DNA of 64,000 bases from Rachicladosporium sp. CCFEE 5018 (GCA_002077045.2 KZ111188.1:105002-169001), one strand, 5' to 3'; positions 10,957 through 22,402 are shown, counted from the stretch's first letter. Program-made: numbers and translations. Notes: generated by a model from the sequence alone, not told the origin.

Positions 10957-12909
10957 ATGGCAGCCATCTTTGCGTCCCCAGATATCGCTGCGATCGTTGC
11001 AGCATTCCCGCCACCCGCTCCAACCCGAGGTCAGGTCACACTACTGCGAAGCGCCTCTGGAGAACGTCTGCTTAACAGCGAAATGTTACTGGAGCGTCTC
11101 GATCGCCTGCTGAGATCTAGTGAGCACCGCGTGGCTATCAGTTCCCTCCCAAGCGTACTCGGGCTGCGCCAGGTAGACATCACGTCACTACTCAGCACCC
11201 ACGAGACACGACTATACTACAGCAACGATCGATCACATCTGATCTCAAGGACTGAGGTGCGACATTTGCTGGTGGACTTGGGTCAAATATGCCAAAGACA
11301 GTTCGTAGATCTGGCCAAGTGGAGTCAGGATCGTGATATCTCGCCAGGACTGACCGATGGATTCGACATGCCGTCGCACACGGGCGATGACCGTGTTCGC
11401 TATCTGTTTCACCAGCACGTCTTGTTACAGGCAAAAGAGACGGTAGCACAGGAGTTCGAACGAGCCCGACCCGAGAAGTGCGACCTTACTCACTTTTTAC
11501 CCAACATTCCCAGATCCATTCTAGAACGGGTTGCAAAGGAGTTCACTATGGGCGACGCGAAGACAGCTTCTGCCGAGAACAGTCGAGCCGGCGTCGTTTT
11601 AGTGCCTGCTGAGTGGCAAGGCTTTCAGCAACAGCGCAAGGGTGACCAGGTGCGAGCGAGACTCGAACGTGTCGTCAGGGCAGTGATACAGACCGGATTC
11701 GCTACAGTCGATGAGGAAGATGAGGGAGAGGACGATAACGAAATTGTTCACAAGGTGTCAACAAACCAACATTCCCAGGTCAATCCCCGCCTGACCACCT
11801 TTCGGACGGCCGAGCATCTCATTGTGATCCGGCAAGATCTTCTGGACGAGGCCGCTCGCTTGATCACTGCCAGCGTGAAAACAGTGATACATGAGCAGTG
11901 GGCGGCGAAGGAAGTCGAACCCTCGAGCAGGATAAAGGTTTCGAGTATCTTGACTACCATGGAGCGACTGAAGATGTTCAACGAACATCAGGCGAAAGAC
12001 ACAAAGCCGGAGATAGCGCAGGAATTTGGCGCAAATCACGGTCATGAGTACAGTCCCGAGATCACTCGTGAGCTCTGCACGGTCATACTTGAGAGTCCGC
12101 AACGTAAATCTCCGGTCGATAAAGCAGCGACGTCCATTATCGACACGCTCATGCGAGAGGAGCAAGCAACATTCTCGACGATCGCACAAAATGCCATACT
12201 CAGTCCACTACAATTGTACGAGACAGGCCTGACCTACATTCAGGACGAGGCGCTACGCGATCGGAACGGCACCCTTGCACTACAGCTCATACTAAAAGAC
12301 CATATTCGCCCGGCTCTGGTCCAGGTCACAGAACGTTGTCTGTGTCACGATCGGCGTCGAGTGAAAGATCTTCAGCCCTTCTCTTCGGCGATTGCGGACG
12401 AAGGAATAACGCTTGACAGCCTCAATGCCGCAGTCAAGATACTCCAGAAGAAGCAATCCATTGCCTTTCCATCCACGAAGCAATTGCAGGACGTGCAGGT
12501 TCAGGTACTTCAGAAAGCAAACAAAGCTCTCATCCCGAATAAGTCTCGCGACTCCGACATCCTGCAGCATTTTGTATGGGTGCAATTCGCACACCACCTC
12601 GCGTACTTCACACCCCAGCGGCAACCTGCGCTCTTTGTCAGCGGAGGCAAGGATACCACACGGATGATCAAGGCTCTCAGAGGTCTCGCGTCCGACTCTG
12701 ACGGAGTGCGAAGATGTGAGTCGTTCTGCGAAGGGCTCAAGAAGGGGACGGCGGGTACCATGGAGGGTGGGAACGTATATAGAGTTGCGGAGAGGAATGT
12801 GGAGGAGATCATGTCGCTTTGGGGATACGATGTCAGTTGTCAGGTCTGCAAGATGCCGAAGACAAAGTGTGTATGTAGTCGTGGGCCTTGTATTGGTCCG
12901 AGAGATTAG
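10957..12909 (+). CDS. Conserved fungal protein, unknown function (650 aa)
   Basis: A single open frame without introns. The N-terminal 200 residues look like consecutive winged-helix units (LLERLDRLLRSSEHRVAISS, then LISRTEVRHLLVDLGQICQR and FVDLAKWSQDRDIS). A charged acidic insert follows near residue 250 (DEEDEGEDDNE), then a long helical region. The extreme C-terminus carries a compact cysteine cluster, CQVCKMPKTKCVC, that could bind a metal. I see no catalytic motif, membrane segment or signal peptide. The pattern of the N-terminal winged-helix region loosely recalls UFL1, the UFM1 ligase, but the match is too weak to assign. The start is the first ATG in the frame, in good context (gcgcaATGGc). 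Confidence 0.6.
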   Translation: MAAIFASPDIAAIVAAFPPPAPTRGQVTLLRSASGERLLNSEMLLERLDRLLRSSEHRVAISSLPSVLGLRQVDITSLLSTHETRLYYSNDRSHLISRTEVRHLLVDLGQICQRQFVDLAKWSQDRDISPGLTDGFDMPSHTGDDRVRYLFHQHVLLQAKETVAQEFERARPEKCDLTHFLPNIPRSILERVAKEFTMGDAKTASAENSRAGVVLVPAEWQGFQQQRKGDQVRARLERVVRAVIQTGFATVDEEDEGEDDNEIVHKVSTNQHSQVNPRLTTFRTAEHLIVIRQDLLDEAARLITASVKTVIHEQWAAKEVEPSSRIKVSSILTTMERLKMFNEHQAKDTKPEIAQEFGANHGHEYSPEITRELCTVILESPQRKSPVDKAATSIIDTLMREEQATFSTIAQNAILSPLQLYETGLTYIQDEALRDRNGTLALQLILKDHIRPALVQVTERCLCHDRRRVKDLQPFSSAIADEGITLDSLNAAVKILQKKQSIAFPSTKQLQDVQVQVLQKANKALIPNKSRDSDILQHFVWVQFAHHLAYFTPQRQPALFVSGGKDTTRMIKALRGLASDSDGVRRCESFCEGLKKGTAGTMEGGNVYRVAERNVEEIMSLWGYDVSCQVCKMPKTKCVCSRGPCIGPRD

Positions 12910-13337
12910 GTACCTCGACTGTAATCTCAAGAATGAGCCGCGTATGGAGTTCGTCTTCGAGCGATTGTTAGCTGTGTATTCACGGGGATTCGGGTTGTCT
13001 CACTACTTGACTTCACCTCGCCCTATGTATATTATACGTAGCTGTTGCGTGCTACTGTTGTTGCAAGCCCATGCACCTTTGATCAATACATCGGTGATAC
13101 GAGCAGCGATTTGATCTCTTCACATTCGACCAAATCGCGGGATCCAATAATCGCTGCCCTTCTGGTCATGTAGTCAAATAACCACCCTACCAGAATCATC
13201 TCAACCAGCACACTCGCATCAGGCACAGTCTGCTAGCATTTCGGTCGTAAAGGCTTCGGATAGACCTTGACACACCACACCCCTCAGACTGTCCGACTCG
13301 ATGTAGCCCAAGTTCGCCACACGGTCTGTTATATCAA

Positions 13338-14777
13338 ATGTCAACCTCAACAACCAGCCAGTCTTCCCGCGCTAGCTCAATCCAACCCGACATCGACTTC
13401 CCAGCCCGCCACCTCCGCCCAGAAGACGCATACACCTCCCCACCCCGGCACCACAAACCTCGGTCCCGCAGTCCGCTAGGCCGGAGCGACACCGTGACAG
13501 CCTCCTCCTCACATCAAAAAGGCATCGCATCCCACAACGACCGCCCCCGAAAACGACGGCCTCGCTCTAGCTCCCGTCGTCGCCACCTCCGCCCCCCGAA
13601 ACACCCTAGACCCTGGAAAAAGCTCCTCTGGGTCAAGCAATCTTATCCGGACAATTATACTGACGAAGCCACATTTCTGGACGCTCTGCAGAGGAATCCG
13701 AGATTGCAGCCCTATGAGTTCTGGACGCTTGTCGGGGATTCAACGGTGATTGTGCAGCATGTTTGCAGCGTGGTGGTGTTTGTGTGTTGTTTTGTGGGGA
13801 TTTACCGCGGGAGAGTGAGTCCTAACGTGCTTGTGGGTTGGGCGAGCGCGGGGACTGTGGGGGGATGGGGGGTGGGAGAGTGGTGGGAGAGTAGTGCTCG
13901 CGGGAAGGGAGGGGGAGCAGGCACGCCTGTTGGACTTGGACTTGTAGGCGACTTTGCCACTGGAGACGATATGGACCAGGACGAGCTATCTCCCACCCTC
14001 GACGCGCTACCCGGGACCTCGACAGTCCCTCCCTCACGCACCCACTCCCGCCACCCGTCCACCACCTCGCCCACCCTCTCCCCCGATCTCTCACCGCCAA
14101 CACCAGACTACTCCCACTGGAAGCCTCCGCCCACACACCCCCGCCTCCAAACCCTCAAATCCGCCACTCTAATCTACTTCTCCCTCCTTGGCCTCTCTCC
14201 CCTCCTCAAATCCTTGACCCTCTCAACCAGCAGCGACAGCATCTGGGCTCTAGCAGCCTGGCTCATAACCCTGAACGTCTTCACATTCGATTACTCCTCT
14301 CCTTCCCCTACGCCAGCGCATCAAACCCTGGACATAGAAGGGCTAGCTGGCTCAGCAGGCGAAGGCAAAACCTACCCCGCCAGCTTGTCGACGAACGCTG
14401 CCTTGATGGCCTCCACGGTCCTCGCCTCCCGCCTCCCCTCCACAACCCACGTCTTCAGCCTAACCCTCTTCAGCATCTCCATCTTCGGCCTCTTCCCCGT
14501 CTTCCGCCGCTCGCTCCGAACCCACTCCCCACAGCTGCACAACTACCTTACGCTGCTCCTCGTCCTCACCGCTTCCGCTAGTCTGGGCCTGGTGGTAGGC
14601 GGCGAAAACAGCGGATGGGGCTCAGCGGTGGGCGGAATGGTGTTGGGCAGTGTTTGTGTCGCCGGGGCTATGGGCGGCGCGGGATGGTGGTTAATTGGCC
14701 TGCAGAGGTTTAAAAATGAGATTAGGGGGCCGTGGGATCCGGCGAGGCCGAGAATTGGGAGGGAGGCTTGGGAGTGA
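13338..14777 (+). CDS. GPI2: GPI-GlcNAc transferase subunit GPI2 (PIG-C)
   Basis: Intronless frame of 479 aa. The first 85 residues are Ser/Arg/Pro rich, which is usual for filamentous fungal GPI2. The family signature follows: PWKKLLWVKQSYPDNYTD, FLDALQRNPRLQPYEFW and TVIVQHVCSVVVFVCCFVGI, which is also the first membrane helix. Several further hydrophobic segments run to the end (for example VFSLTLFSISIFGLFPVF, LTLLLVLTASASLGLVV). GPI2 is a membrane subunit of the ER complex that transfers GlcNAc to phosphatidylinositol, the first step of GPI anchor synthesis. A variable Ser/Thr/Pro-rich loop near residues 195-275 is lineage specific. It converges with the gene ending at 15321. Confidence 0.92.
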   Translation: MSTSTTSQSSRASSIQPDIDFPARHLRPEDAYTSPPRHHKPRSRSPLGRSDTVTASSSHQKGIASHNDRPRKRRPRSSSRRRHLRPPKHPRPWKKLLWVKQSYPDNYTDEATFLDALQRNPRLQPYEFWTLVGDSTVIVQHVCSVVVFVCCFVGIYRGRVSPNVLVGWASAGTVGGWGVGEWWESSARGKGGGAGTPVGLGLVGDFATGDDMDQDELSPTLDALPGTSTVPPSRTHSRHPSTTSPTLSPDLSPPTPDYSHWKPPPTHPRLQTLKSATLIYFSLLGLSPLLKSLTLSTSSDSIWALAAWLITLNVFTFDYSSPSPTPAHQTLDIEGLAGSAGEGKTYPASLSTNAALMASTVLASRLPSTTHVFSLTLFSISIFGLFPVFRRSLRTHSPQLHNYLTLLLVLTASASLGLVVGGENSGWGSAVGGMVLGSVCVAGAMGGAGWWLIGLQRFKNEIRGPWDPARPRIGREAWE

Positions 14778-15320
14778 TTGGAAATGCGCGGTACTATAGC
14801 GCGCATGATTTGGACATGATGGTGTGTATGTTTCGACGGTCTCTGCATTTGTATCGCACTACATTACTCGGTACACCATGCGCTATCGATGCCATTTTGC
14901 CGCCGCCGTTGATCCAACGCCTTCGCTGGAATGCAGCGCTATGCCAGTACCCCATACGAGATATCGCTATGCATGAATAGCACAGTGCCTCCGACCAGTC
15001 CTCCTCCGTAACTCTCTTGTCCCTGGTCTCTAATCGTAGATGTTGCGAAGTCAATGTGATTAACCTCGGCATCGAGTGGCGGACACCAGTGAAGGCGACC
15101 CAACGCGCTGTAAGACAATAGGCGTTGCAAGTGCCGTCATGCAGTCGTCCTCGGATGATGTGTCGCTGTTCCCGGAATCCTGGACACACCGTATCCAGTT
15201 CTCAGACCACTCACAACTCTCACTCTCAGCATCATCATACTCACTCAACACATCCAGCGTAGCACACACCTCCTCACACCCCCAATCCCACCCGCACACA
15301 CCCCTTCGTCGTCGAGACAC

Positions 15321-17993
15321 CTAATCCCCACCCACGCGACTCCTTCGACTACTCCTCTCCTCCTCCTCCTCGAGCACATCACTCAACCTCGTAGGATGGT
15401 GGTGTCTCCCCGCGCTCAACCCACCCCTCCCATCACCCCGTCCAAGTTCCTCCCACCCCTCGTACCCCTCGCCTTCGTAATCCGGACTCTCGACTTGCTG
15501 CTGCTGAGCCCCAGCACTGCTGCTCCCAGAAGCCGTAGGTCGGTAGCCTTGCATCGCCTCACCTGCTGTAGCAGCTACGCGAGGAGCTTCGGGAGCAGGG
15601 AGCATGGTCGTGGCGGCAGCTGGGACTTGACCGCGGCTGAAGCGGCTAGTGGGTGGCGCAGGGTCAGAGGAGTCTGATGAGCGGCCTGCGGCGCGGCGGT
15701 AGAGGATTGGCTGGCCATGGGCGTCGCGTTGAATCGTGCCGGAACTGTCGATGATGTATTCTTCTGCTAAGCCTTCGGAGGCTTCGGAGCTCAGTGCTGG
15801 GCTTGGAGCAGACTGCGGTGGACGGAGGGAGGAGGAGGGTTGTTGTTGTGGTTGGAGATTTGGGGCCGAGGGGTTAGGGGAGTGCAGGAAAGTTTGTTGG
15901 GGTGGGTGGGCGTAGAAGGATTGCGTTGTTTGAGTGCCTGAGGGGGAGGTGGTGGTGCGGACGGTGGTTGTTGTTGTCGTTGTTGATTGCTGGTTTTGGG
16001 GTTGGGAGGAGTTCGGGCGGATTGCTGTCTGTACCGATGCTGCCGACTTCGCACCAGATCTCGGCGAGCTCAAGGGAAATGAGGACGATTGCGGGGCGTA
16101 GGTACCTGCTGCTAGGGATTGAACGCCGGGCTCGTGGTGTAGGGCGGGTTTGGAGGTCTCGGTGAAGGGGTCCGTGTTCGTGGGCGAGGCATCTTCGTCT
16201 TGCTGCTGGTAGTAAGCTTCTGCCTCCTCATCGCCTGGAGAACGAAGTCCCGCAGCACCAGCTGTCGTGATACCAGGTGTACTGCCGTACTGTTGCTGTG
16301 GCAAGCCGTCTCGAGTCGTGGGTCGCTGGCTCGCGCTGCCTGTTCTGCTCGGCCCACCAGCGTACGGCACGACTTGTACGCCGCTGACATATGTGACCCG
16401 TCCTTCCTTCAGGCTGCTCGCCAAGTTAAGGCTCTCCTCGTTCCTCCGCCCGAGCTCTTCCCACGCCCGGCGAGCCTCCTCTTTGCTGATCATCAGCTCT
16501 CGTCTCATCTCGGCGACCTCTCGTCTTGCATTCTCGGCAGCAATATCACTATCGCCTCGCGTCTTCGTCGCCTTCTGCCGCTCGGATCGCTCGAGCTGAA
16601 GTTGTGCCTCGAGCCCTGCTCTCACCTCAGCGGCCCTTTCATTCTCTGCTCTCGTCTCGAAGAACCACCGCTGGAACTTTCTCTCGCTGCTTGCTCGTAG
16701 TCGCTGCAGCTCAACAACAGCGTGGAAGAGGTTGGCGCCTGCTGCTGAGAGGTCGGTGATCTGACGTGACATCGCTGACGCCGAGGGTACGGATCGTTGT
16801 ATCTCCTCTGCGTCCGTCTCGAGCTTTCGCAGCCAGTAGGATGTCAGCCCCTCCCAGTGTGATGAAAGCTGCTCCCATCGCTCGAACGCATGTGGGAACG
16901 AAGAGTTGCGGGGCTGCTGTGAAGCATCGGCAGTCATCGGTGCCTGAGCCTGACTCGAAGACTGCGCTGCACCGGCCTGCTGCTGCTGTGAAGATGAAGC
17001 GGTCGGCTGTCTCGGCGCCGCAGCCGCACTCTGTGTCCTCGGTCTCGCAGATGAAATAGCCTGCACCGGCCTCGGCTGGTCTTGGGACACACTAGCGCTC
17101 GCCGCCCGCCGACTCGGACCCGCAGATACGTATCCCGAGTCTCCCGTCGTGGTAGCCATACGTCCAGTAGGAACCCCATAGACATCCCCACTAGGCACCT
17201 GACCGCTCCCACTCAGTCGACTGCCGGCTTGCTCCTCAGTCTGCCGTGCCCGGCGATCTCCACTTCTTCTCTTCTCCTCCATCCTGCCCTTCTCTTCAAG
17301 TCTCCGCTTCTCCTCGATCTGCCTTGCCTCCTCCCTCGCTTCGCCCTGCCGTCTTGCTTCCCTCTCTTGCCGCTCTCGCATGACATCTCGCGGTGTCTTC
17401 AACCCCGTAGGTGTACCAATCGGTACAGGCACAGGCCCTGCCGTCCTGGCGCCGCCATTAGAAGCTCGTCCACCCCCGAGCTCCGACATCTGCGCTGCTT
17501 CCTCCTCCTCGTCGGCGGTGAAGACTTGAGGTTTGCGCAGGGCTTCCTCAAGAGCGTAGAGGATTGCCGAATGTGTGCGATTTGATATACGAAGTGCAGG
17601 ATGAGGGGTGAAGTCGAGTGGTCTGGCTGATGCAGCGCGGCGTTGAAGTGGTGAAGCTGGTCTCGCTTGCCTTCGCTCTGTAGTTGTAGTTGGTCTAGCG
17701 GAACTCGATCTCGGCTGTCGGAGATCCTCTAGCGCAGGGGTACGTCTCGGAGTCTGAGCACTTCCAGACGAAGATGATGGCCGTGATGCTTCTGATAGCT
17801 GGCGACGATACCACGCCGAGGCCTGCTCCTGACGCTGGCGAAGTAATGGGGTCGTAAGCACGTCGTGGGACTCGTTTCGGTCGTTAAAGTCGGTCGTGCG
17901 TGGGCGCGACACGGTGGGTTGTCGCAAGTGGTATCGATGGTGATGTGTTGGACTGATCGACTGGTAATAGTATACAGGCGATACGCCAAGCAA
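15321..17993 (-). CDS. Coiled-coil, low-complexity fungal protein (890 aa)
   Basis: One long open frame. Both ends are disordered and rich in Ser, Gln, Pro, Thr and Arg, with Q runs and a TTTTTT run. A charged EAREEARQIEEKRRLEEKGR region around residue 220 is likely a coiled coil. The ordered core is near residues 365-520: SFPHAFERWEQLSSHWEGL, TSYWLRKLETDAEEIQR, then LFHAVVELQRLRASSERKFQ and a long coiled coil (ENARREVAEMRRELMISKEE). That core pattern is shared by filamentous ascomycete proteins as far as I recall, but I cannot name a function. The acidic tail ends LSDVLEEEEERSSRRSRVGG. No membrane segment or signal is seen, so it is probably a cytoplasmic scaffold. Confidence 0.7.
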   Translation of the reverse strand: MLGVSPVYYYQSISPTHHHRYHLRQPTVSRPRTTDFNDRNESHDVLTTPLLRQRQEQASAWYRRQLSEASRPSSSSGSAQTPRRTPALEDLRQPRSSSARPTTTTERRQARPASPLQRRAASARPLDFTPHPALRISNRTHSAILYALEEALRKPQVFTADEEEEAAQMSELGGGRASNGGARTAGPVPVPIGTPTGLKTPRDVMRERQEREARRQGEAREEARQIEEKRRLEEKGRMEEKRRSGDRRARQTEEQAGSRLSGSGQVPSGDVYGVPTGRMATTTGDSGYVSAGPSRRAASASVSQDQPRPVQAISSARPRTQSAAAAPRQPTASSSQQQQAGAAQSSSQAQAPMTADASQQPRNSSFPHAFERWEQLSSHWEGLTSYWLRKLETDAEEIQRSVPSASAMSRQITDLSAAGANLFHAVVELQRLRASSERKFQRWFFETRAENERAAEVRAGLEAQLQLERSERQKATKTRGDSDIAAENARREVAEMRRELMISKEEARRAWEELGRRNEESLNLASSLKEGRVTYVSGVQVVPYAGGPSRTGSASQRPTTRDGLPQQQYGSTPGITTAGAAGLRSPGDEEAEAYYQQQDEDASPTNTDPFTETSKPALHHEPGVQSLAAGTYAPQSSSFPLSSPRSGAKSAASVQTAIRPNSSQPQNQQSTTTTTTTVRTTTSPSGTQTTQSFYAHPPQQTFLHSPNPSAPNLQPQQQPSSSLRPPQSAPSPALSSEASEGLAEEYIIDSSGTIQRDAHGQPILYRRAAGRSSDSSDPAPPTSRFSRGQVPAAATTMLPAPEAPRVAATAGEAMQGYRPTASGSSSAGAQQQQVESPDYEGEGYEGWEELGRGDGRGGLSAGRHHHPTRLSDVLEEEEERSSRRSRVGGD

Positions 17994-20900
17994 TGCAGTA
18001 CAGTGCTGTCAAGCTCAGCAAGTCCAATGGGTCACCGCGCCGCTGTACGCGGACGGCGGAGGAGTGGTGTAGTCGGCTCGTGGCCAAGCTTGCAGGCGAC
18101 GGTGAGGTGCGGCGGACAAGGGCTGCTGTGACAAGAATGTGTGAGCGGGAGGCAAGCCATTGTGGGACAGAGTGGTAGTGCGAGCAGAAAATCTCACGCG
18201 ACGCGATTGCCGGCGTGTAATTAATGAGGTTGGTACTTTGTTAGCCGTGACGTGGATTCGGGAGAGGTTGGTGGTAGGGGTGCTGTGGCTGGTGGCTGGC
18301 CTGTCCTGTGCTTCTGCACACTTACCTCTAGTAACTCTATTCTTGTAATATCGCACATCGGATACCCTTCTAGTCGCTGCTAGCAGTATTCCGGCGCGCG
18401 TGGCATGCGTTGCTAGTAGTGAGGCGTGTTGCGATGCGCTGTCAATGGTTCCGCTTCGAGTGATAAAGTTGGCAGTGCGGTGAGCATTCGCACTCGCCTC
18501 AAACTTTGCGCCAACAAGTGCTGCAATCGAGGTCGAACAAGATCTCCGCTACGGCAGCACAAACGTCGCTCAAGCGTTCGTTTCCGTGCGATGCTCGTTC
18601 GTTTTGTCCGTCTCAGAATCCCGCGTACTTGGTCGAGGTGCCACAGCGCTTGACCTGTTCCTGGCACCCGTTGCCGAGACTTTCATGCAGTCACTTTGGT
18701 GGTGATGAGATGTCTGGCCGTTGCTATGACCGAGGATCTCATTGTCGATGGAAGCCTCGACCGAAGCATTGCCGTAAGCGAACAGCGTATTGGCCTTGTT
18801 CAACATATCGACCTGTCAGGCATCCCCTCGCATTCGAGTGCCAGTGCCAGCGCACCACACGCACAGGCACACCTTCTCATCTCGGCACATCCGCCGGCCT
18901 GCCGAGCGTGGGAGGGCAGATGGATGCCGGATCGCGTTTCAGTCATCATCTCCAGCAAGTGATGAGAAGCCAGAAGGTGGAGTCTTGCTGAGAACGAAGT
19001 GCAAACAGCTACCGAAATGGAAGCTTTCGAAAGATACAGCATTGCTTCTACCGATCATCCGCGACGGTAGGACAGTTTCACGTCCAATCAGAAGGCGGAG
19101 AAGCTCTCTCGGGAGGACTGCACTTCTGAACTTTTGAGACATCGAGTTCGAGATGTCAGCGATGCAAGGCAATTCATTCAAACGCTGTACTCCTCGATCA
19201 CATCCATCGAGGGGGAGATGTACCAGCATTTACAGTAGGCTTTATGCTCATCATGATAGTGGTGATAGCTGAGAGCACTGCTGGCATGACGAGGGTGCCA
19301 GCTGGAGAATGGTCCGTCCCTGCTCTCCGTTGGTCTTGCGTTCGCTTGTGGAAGATCGATTGCGCCGCAGATGTTCGACTGCTGATGCTGCATCAGCGAA
19401 AAGGAGGGGGTGTCTCCTATGCGATCCATGCAGCACCTATGCTGTGTAGGCTTTGTGTCGCCGGCGCTTCGATTGATCGCGCCCGATCTGTCTCATGCAG
19501 CGCGCCTACTCCAATTGGCTCTCAACATGCTAATGCTCCGATCGACTGCGCCGCAAATGCTGAATCAATGGTTGTGGTGTCAGCGAGAAGGCCGGGCTCC
19601 GTTCGATGTATAGCAGACCGAGCCTGTCGAACCTGCACCTCGAGTCGCCGGTGCTACGATTGTTCGTACCACAGATTTTGAACTGTCGGCGCTGTGCCAG
19701 CGAGAAGGAGGCCTTCCGTGCGCAACGAGCCTCAGATAGCACGCTCGCCCTCTAGAACCCATCTCTGATGAATGGCTAGATCGACGTTGAGAGGCCTCTC
19801 AGCTCGCAGGTATACTGCTCGTAATACCGGTTCGATGGGTCTCTTGGGTACGCCGATAACACTATGAATGGCAATCGCTGCTGCACATGCGGTGAGAGCA
19901 GAATGTCCTCTGTAGGCAATACTCATGAAGTTGAAAGCTCATTGCCTCAACGATGACCCGACTAGCTGGCTGTAAGGACGGTGAGATGCTCTCAGCTCGT
20001 CATGAGACTGTTCACCATATGATTGAACGGTCTTGTGGTCACGTCAGCAAAGCTGTCACCGGGACCAGGCCATTGTCACTCTTCTGTAAGCTTGGAGACA
20101 CTCTCCACGGCTCGAATCCATTGCCAAAACGTCTGTACGCTCAATCGCGGCAACTAACAGTTGATCAGTATAATATCGAGAGGGGTGGGTGAGTACGTAG
20201 GACCCCACATCACGATGTACTCTCTTCTCAGCTGCGAAGGAGTAGGCAGACGCTCGTGGTGTGCATGTCAGTAGCACGAGGCTCTCCACACCTTGAGAAG
20301 AGCGGAGGTTTTGAATCGACGAGGAGACATCGATTCTCGGCGAGACTGCTGATAGCTACGATGACTGTCCGTCTGACATGAGGAGCCTGTGTTGCTTCTA
20401 TGAACCAGTGGAATGAAGCTGGATGCATCTTAGTCCTTCCGTTGAGTGCATGGCGATTGAATCTCGGACACCTTAACGACGTCAGACAATATTCATGTGG
20501 CACAACGACAACTACGTGTGCTCTTGCAGAGGGTCGGGAAAACTTCTGACGCTCGTGTATCGCTACCACGACAGCTGAAGCTCCAGGAATAGGAAAGGGA
20601 TCGTCATAGATTGTATAGTGACTTGCTGTCGAGAGTGCCGTCAATCATCAGAACACATCAAACAGGCGCGTGAGCGAGCCAGCAATACCTATTGTCAGCA
20701 TAATGCACGCGAGAGTCAGTCAGTCACAACGTATCGAGAGCAGCGAAGAAGATCGCGAGCTGTGACGAGGAAGCAAGCGAGCGTTCCGAGAGGGCAACTA
20801 ATACAGAAGGGAGCAAAGCTAACGCTTCTACGTAAGCCGGACCACGGACGTGATTCGAGTATTCCGCAGTTTGAGTCTGATCTCGCCAAGTCGAAAGCAC

Positions 20901-21138
20901 AATGCCACAGATGCTTGGCCAAGTGCTGTTGTAGATTCCACCTCTGGCTACCGCCGATTGCTACGGGCCGTAGCAGGGCAGAGATCGCACTGCAATAGAA
21001 GCATGACGATAGAAAAAAGAAGCCTTACTGACCTCCGCACACTCGCATGGTGCTGCACATAACCCATGCCAACTTTCATTTCCGACCGGAAAAGTCCCCA
21101 TGCCTGATCTTGCAACTAATCTGAGCGTCTGCGATGAT
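17994..21138. other. 3.1-kb interval without a recognised gene
   Basis: Many short open frames on both strands but none with a recognisable motif. The longest are a 145-aa plus-strand frame at 19244-19681, which overlaps a diverged repeat, and a 138-aa minus-strand frame at 20644-20228. The first part (18.0-18.4 kb) is presumably the promoter of the minus-strand 890-aa gene. Confidence 0.4.
19354..19665. repeat. Diverged direct repeat, period about 187 bp
   Basis: GATCGAYTGCGCCGCARATG occurs at 19354 and 19540, and TCGCCGGYGCTWCGATTG at 19457 and 19645, giving offsets of 186 and 188 bp. The sequence between is poorly conserved. It is therefore an old tandem duplication in noncoding or decayed sequence. 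Confidence 0.5.
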
Positions 21139-22402
21139 CTACTCGTCCCAAATGACAGCAGAAAGGCCGTTCTCCTGCCCGTTGCCTCCGGTGCTTGCAA
21201 CCTGGAGACTCGCAAGAAGTCCACCAAGTCGTCCGGAAGTAGTGTTGCGAGCAATGATCGCCACATTACTGCTCGTCTGTCCTCCCACAGCGACAAGCGT
21301 TCCAGCCTTGTTGATCTGAAACGTCCTCGGGTACCAGGCATGCGCATTGGTGATCTCGATGAAAGTCAAGGCGCCGGTCGAAGGGTTGATGCTGTACGTA
21401 GCAATGCTATCCTGCTGCGAGCCGAAAGTCTGATCATTTCTGTTGGCGACGTAGACGAAGTTTCCGGAGACGTGGACTTCTGCAGCCTTTGCGGGGAGGC
21501 CATTGGTCGCTTGAGCACTGTTGGGGGGAGCTTGGCCGGAGGGGTAGGTGGAGAGAGTTTGCGTCTTGGTGAGCGTCAGGCAGGAGTTGTTCGGGTAGCT
21601 GGCTGTCCAGGCTGTGACTGTATTGCTGAGCTCATTGACAGTGTACAGACGCAGACCAGTCAAGGAGCTCGCAAATGGAGCCCACCAGGCTCCATGGCGA
21701 GGGCCATCTCCGGCATTCGCGGAGGCTGTCGGGCATGTTGTCAAGTTTCCTGTGGTGGTGTTGATGCTGAAGATGCGGAGCAGGTCTGCGCCCAAGTCTG
21801 GGACTACGAGGTAGTTGCCCATCGGGCCCGTGATGGCGGAGTGCGGGTGAGGAGCATTCTGGCGGGAGCTGACTGGGCCGGATTTGCTCTGCGTGAACTT
21901 GATCTTTTGGAGGGCGGTGGAGGAGGAGGTGAGCGGGAGCTTGTAGGTAGAGATTGTCGATGGGTCGCTGTAGACCTGTCAGTAACGAGGCCCAGATCAT
22001 TCACCATTGATGCACTGACTACTCCGACAACACCACGAAACCTTTGCCATCGCTCCCGCCATAGAACGAGCCATGTACGTCGCCTCCAGTTGTAGTAGCT
22101 TGCCCACTCAGTGTAGTCGTCCCATCATTGCCGACACTAAAAGTGGTGACCTTCGCGCTACGTCCATTCCCTCCACTCTCGTCCGTACACAGAAGTGTCC
22201 CTGACGCCGAGTCCAAACCAAGCCACGAGGGCATGCTGCCACATCCCGACACTGAGCTCTTGCTCGTGAGCGTACCACTGTTGCCATTCCGCGAGAAGGC
22301 GAGCGTATAGATCTTGCCGGTGTAGTGGCTAGCAAGAAGCGTCTGCCCGAGTACAGACGGTGCCAGGGCCAGCCCGGCGTAGGTGAGATGTGTGAAATGC
22401 AT
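21139..22402 (-). CDS. Secreted lactonase-type beta-propeller protein
   Basis: Two exons (22402-22023 and 21967-21139) with a 55-nt intron give about 402 aa. The first 19 residues, MHFTHLTYAGLALAPSVLG, look like a cleavable signal peptide. The mature part has the 6-phosphogluconolactonase / 3-carboxymuconate cyclase propeller pattern: LLASHYTGKIYTLAF, MPSWLGLDSASGTLLCTDE, GPRHGAWWAPFAS, LYTVNELSNTVTAW, NFVYVANRNDQTFG, YPRTFQINKAGTLVAVGGQ and VAIIARNTTSGRL. The PRH and YTVNEL motifs are typical of the family. A secreted member is more likely to act on extracellular lactones or be a non-enzymatic propeller than to serve the cytosolic pentose phosphate pathway; this is inference. The splice was chosen to keep the blade frame (LS-D-DPSTISTYKL). 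Confidence 0.85.

Noticed and set aside
16112..17585. Plus-strand frames of up to 167 aa opposite the 890-aa gene
   Set aside because: Antisense shadows of a codon-biased long frame; no motif of their own.
21100..22095. 331-aa plus-strand frame across the lactonase gene
   Set aside because: Antisense to a well-supported propeller gene with signal peptide and family motifs.
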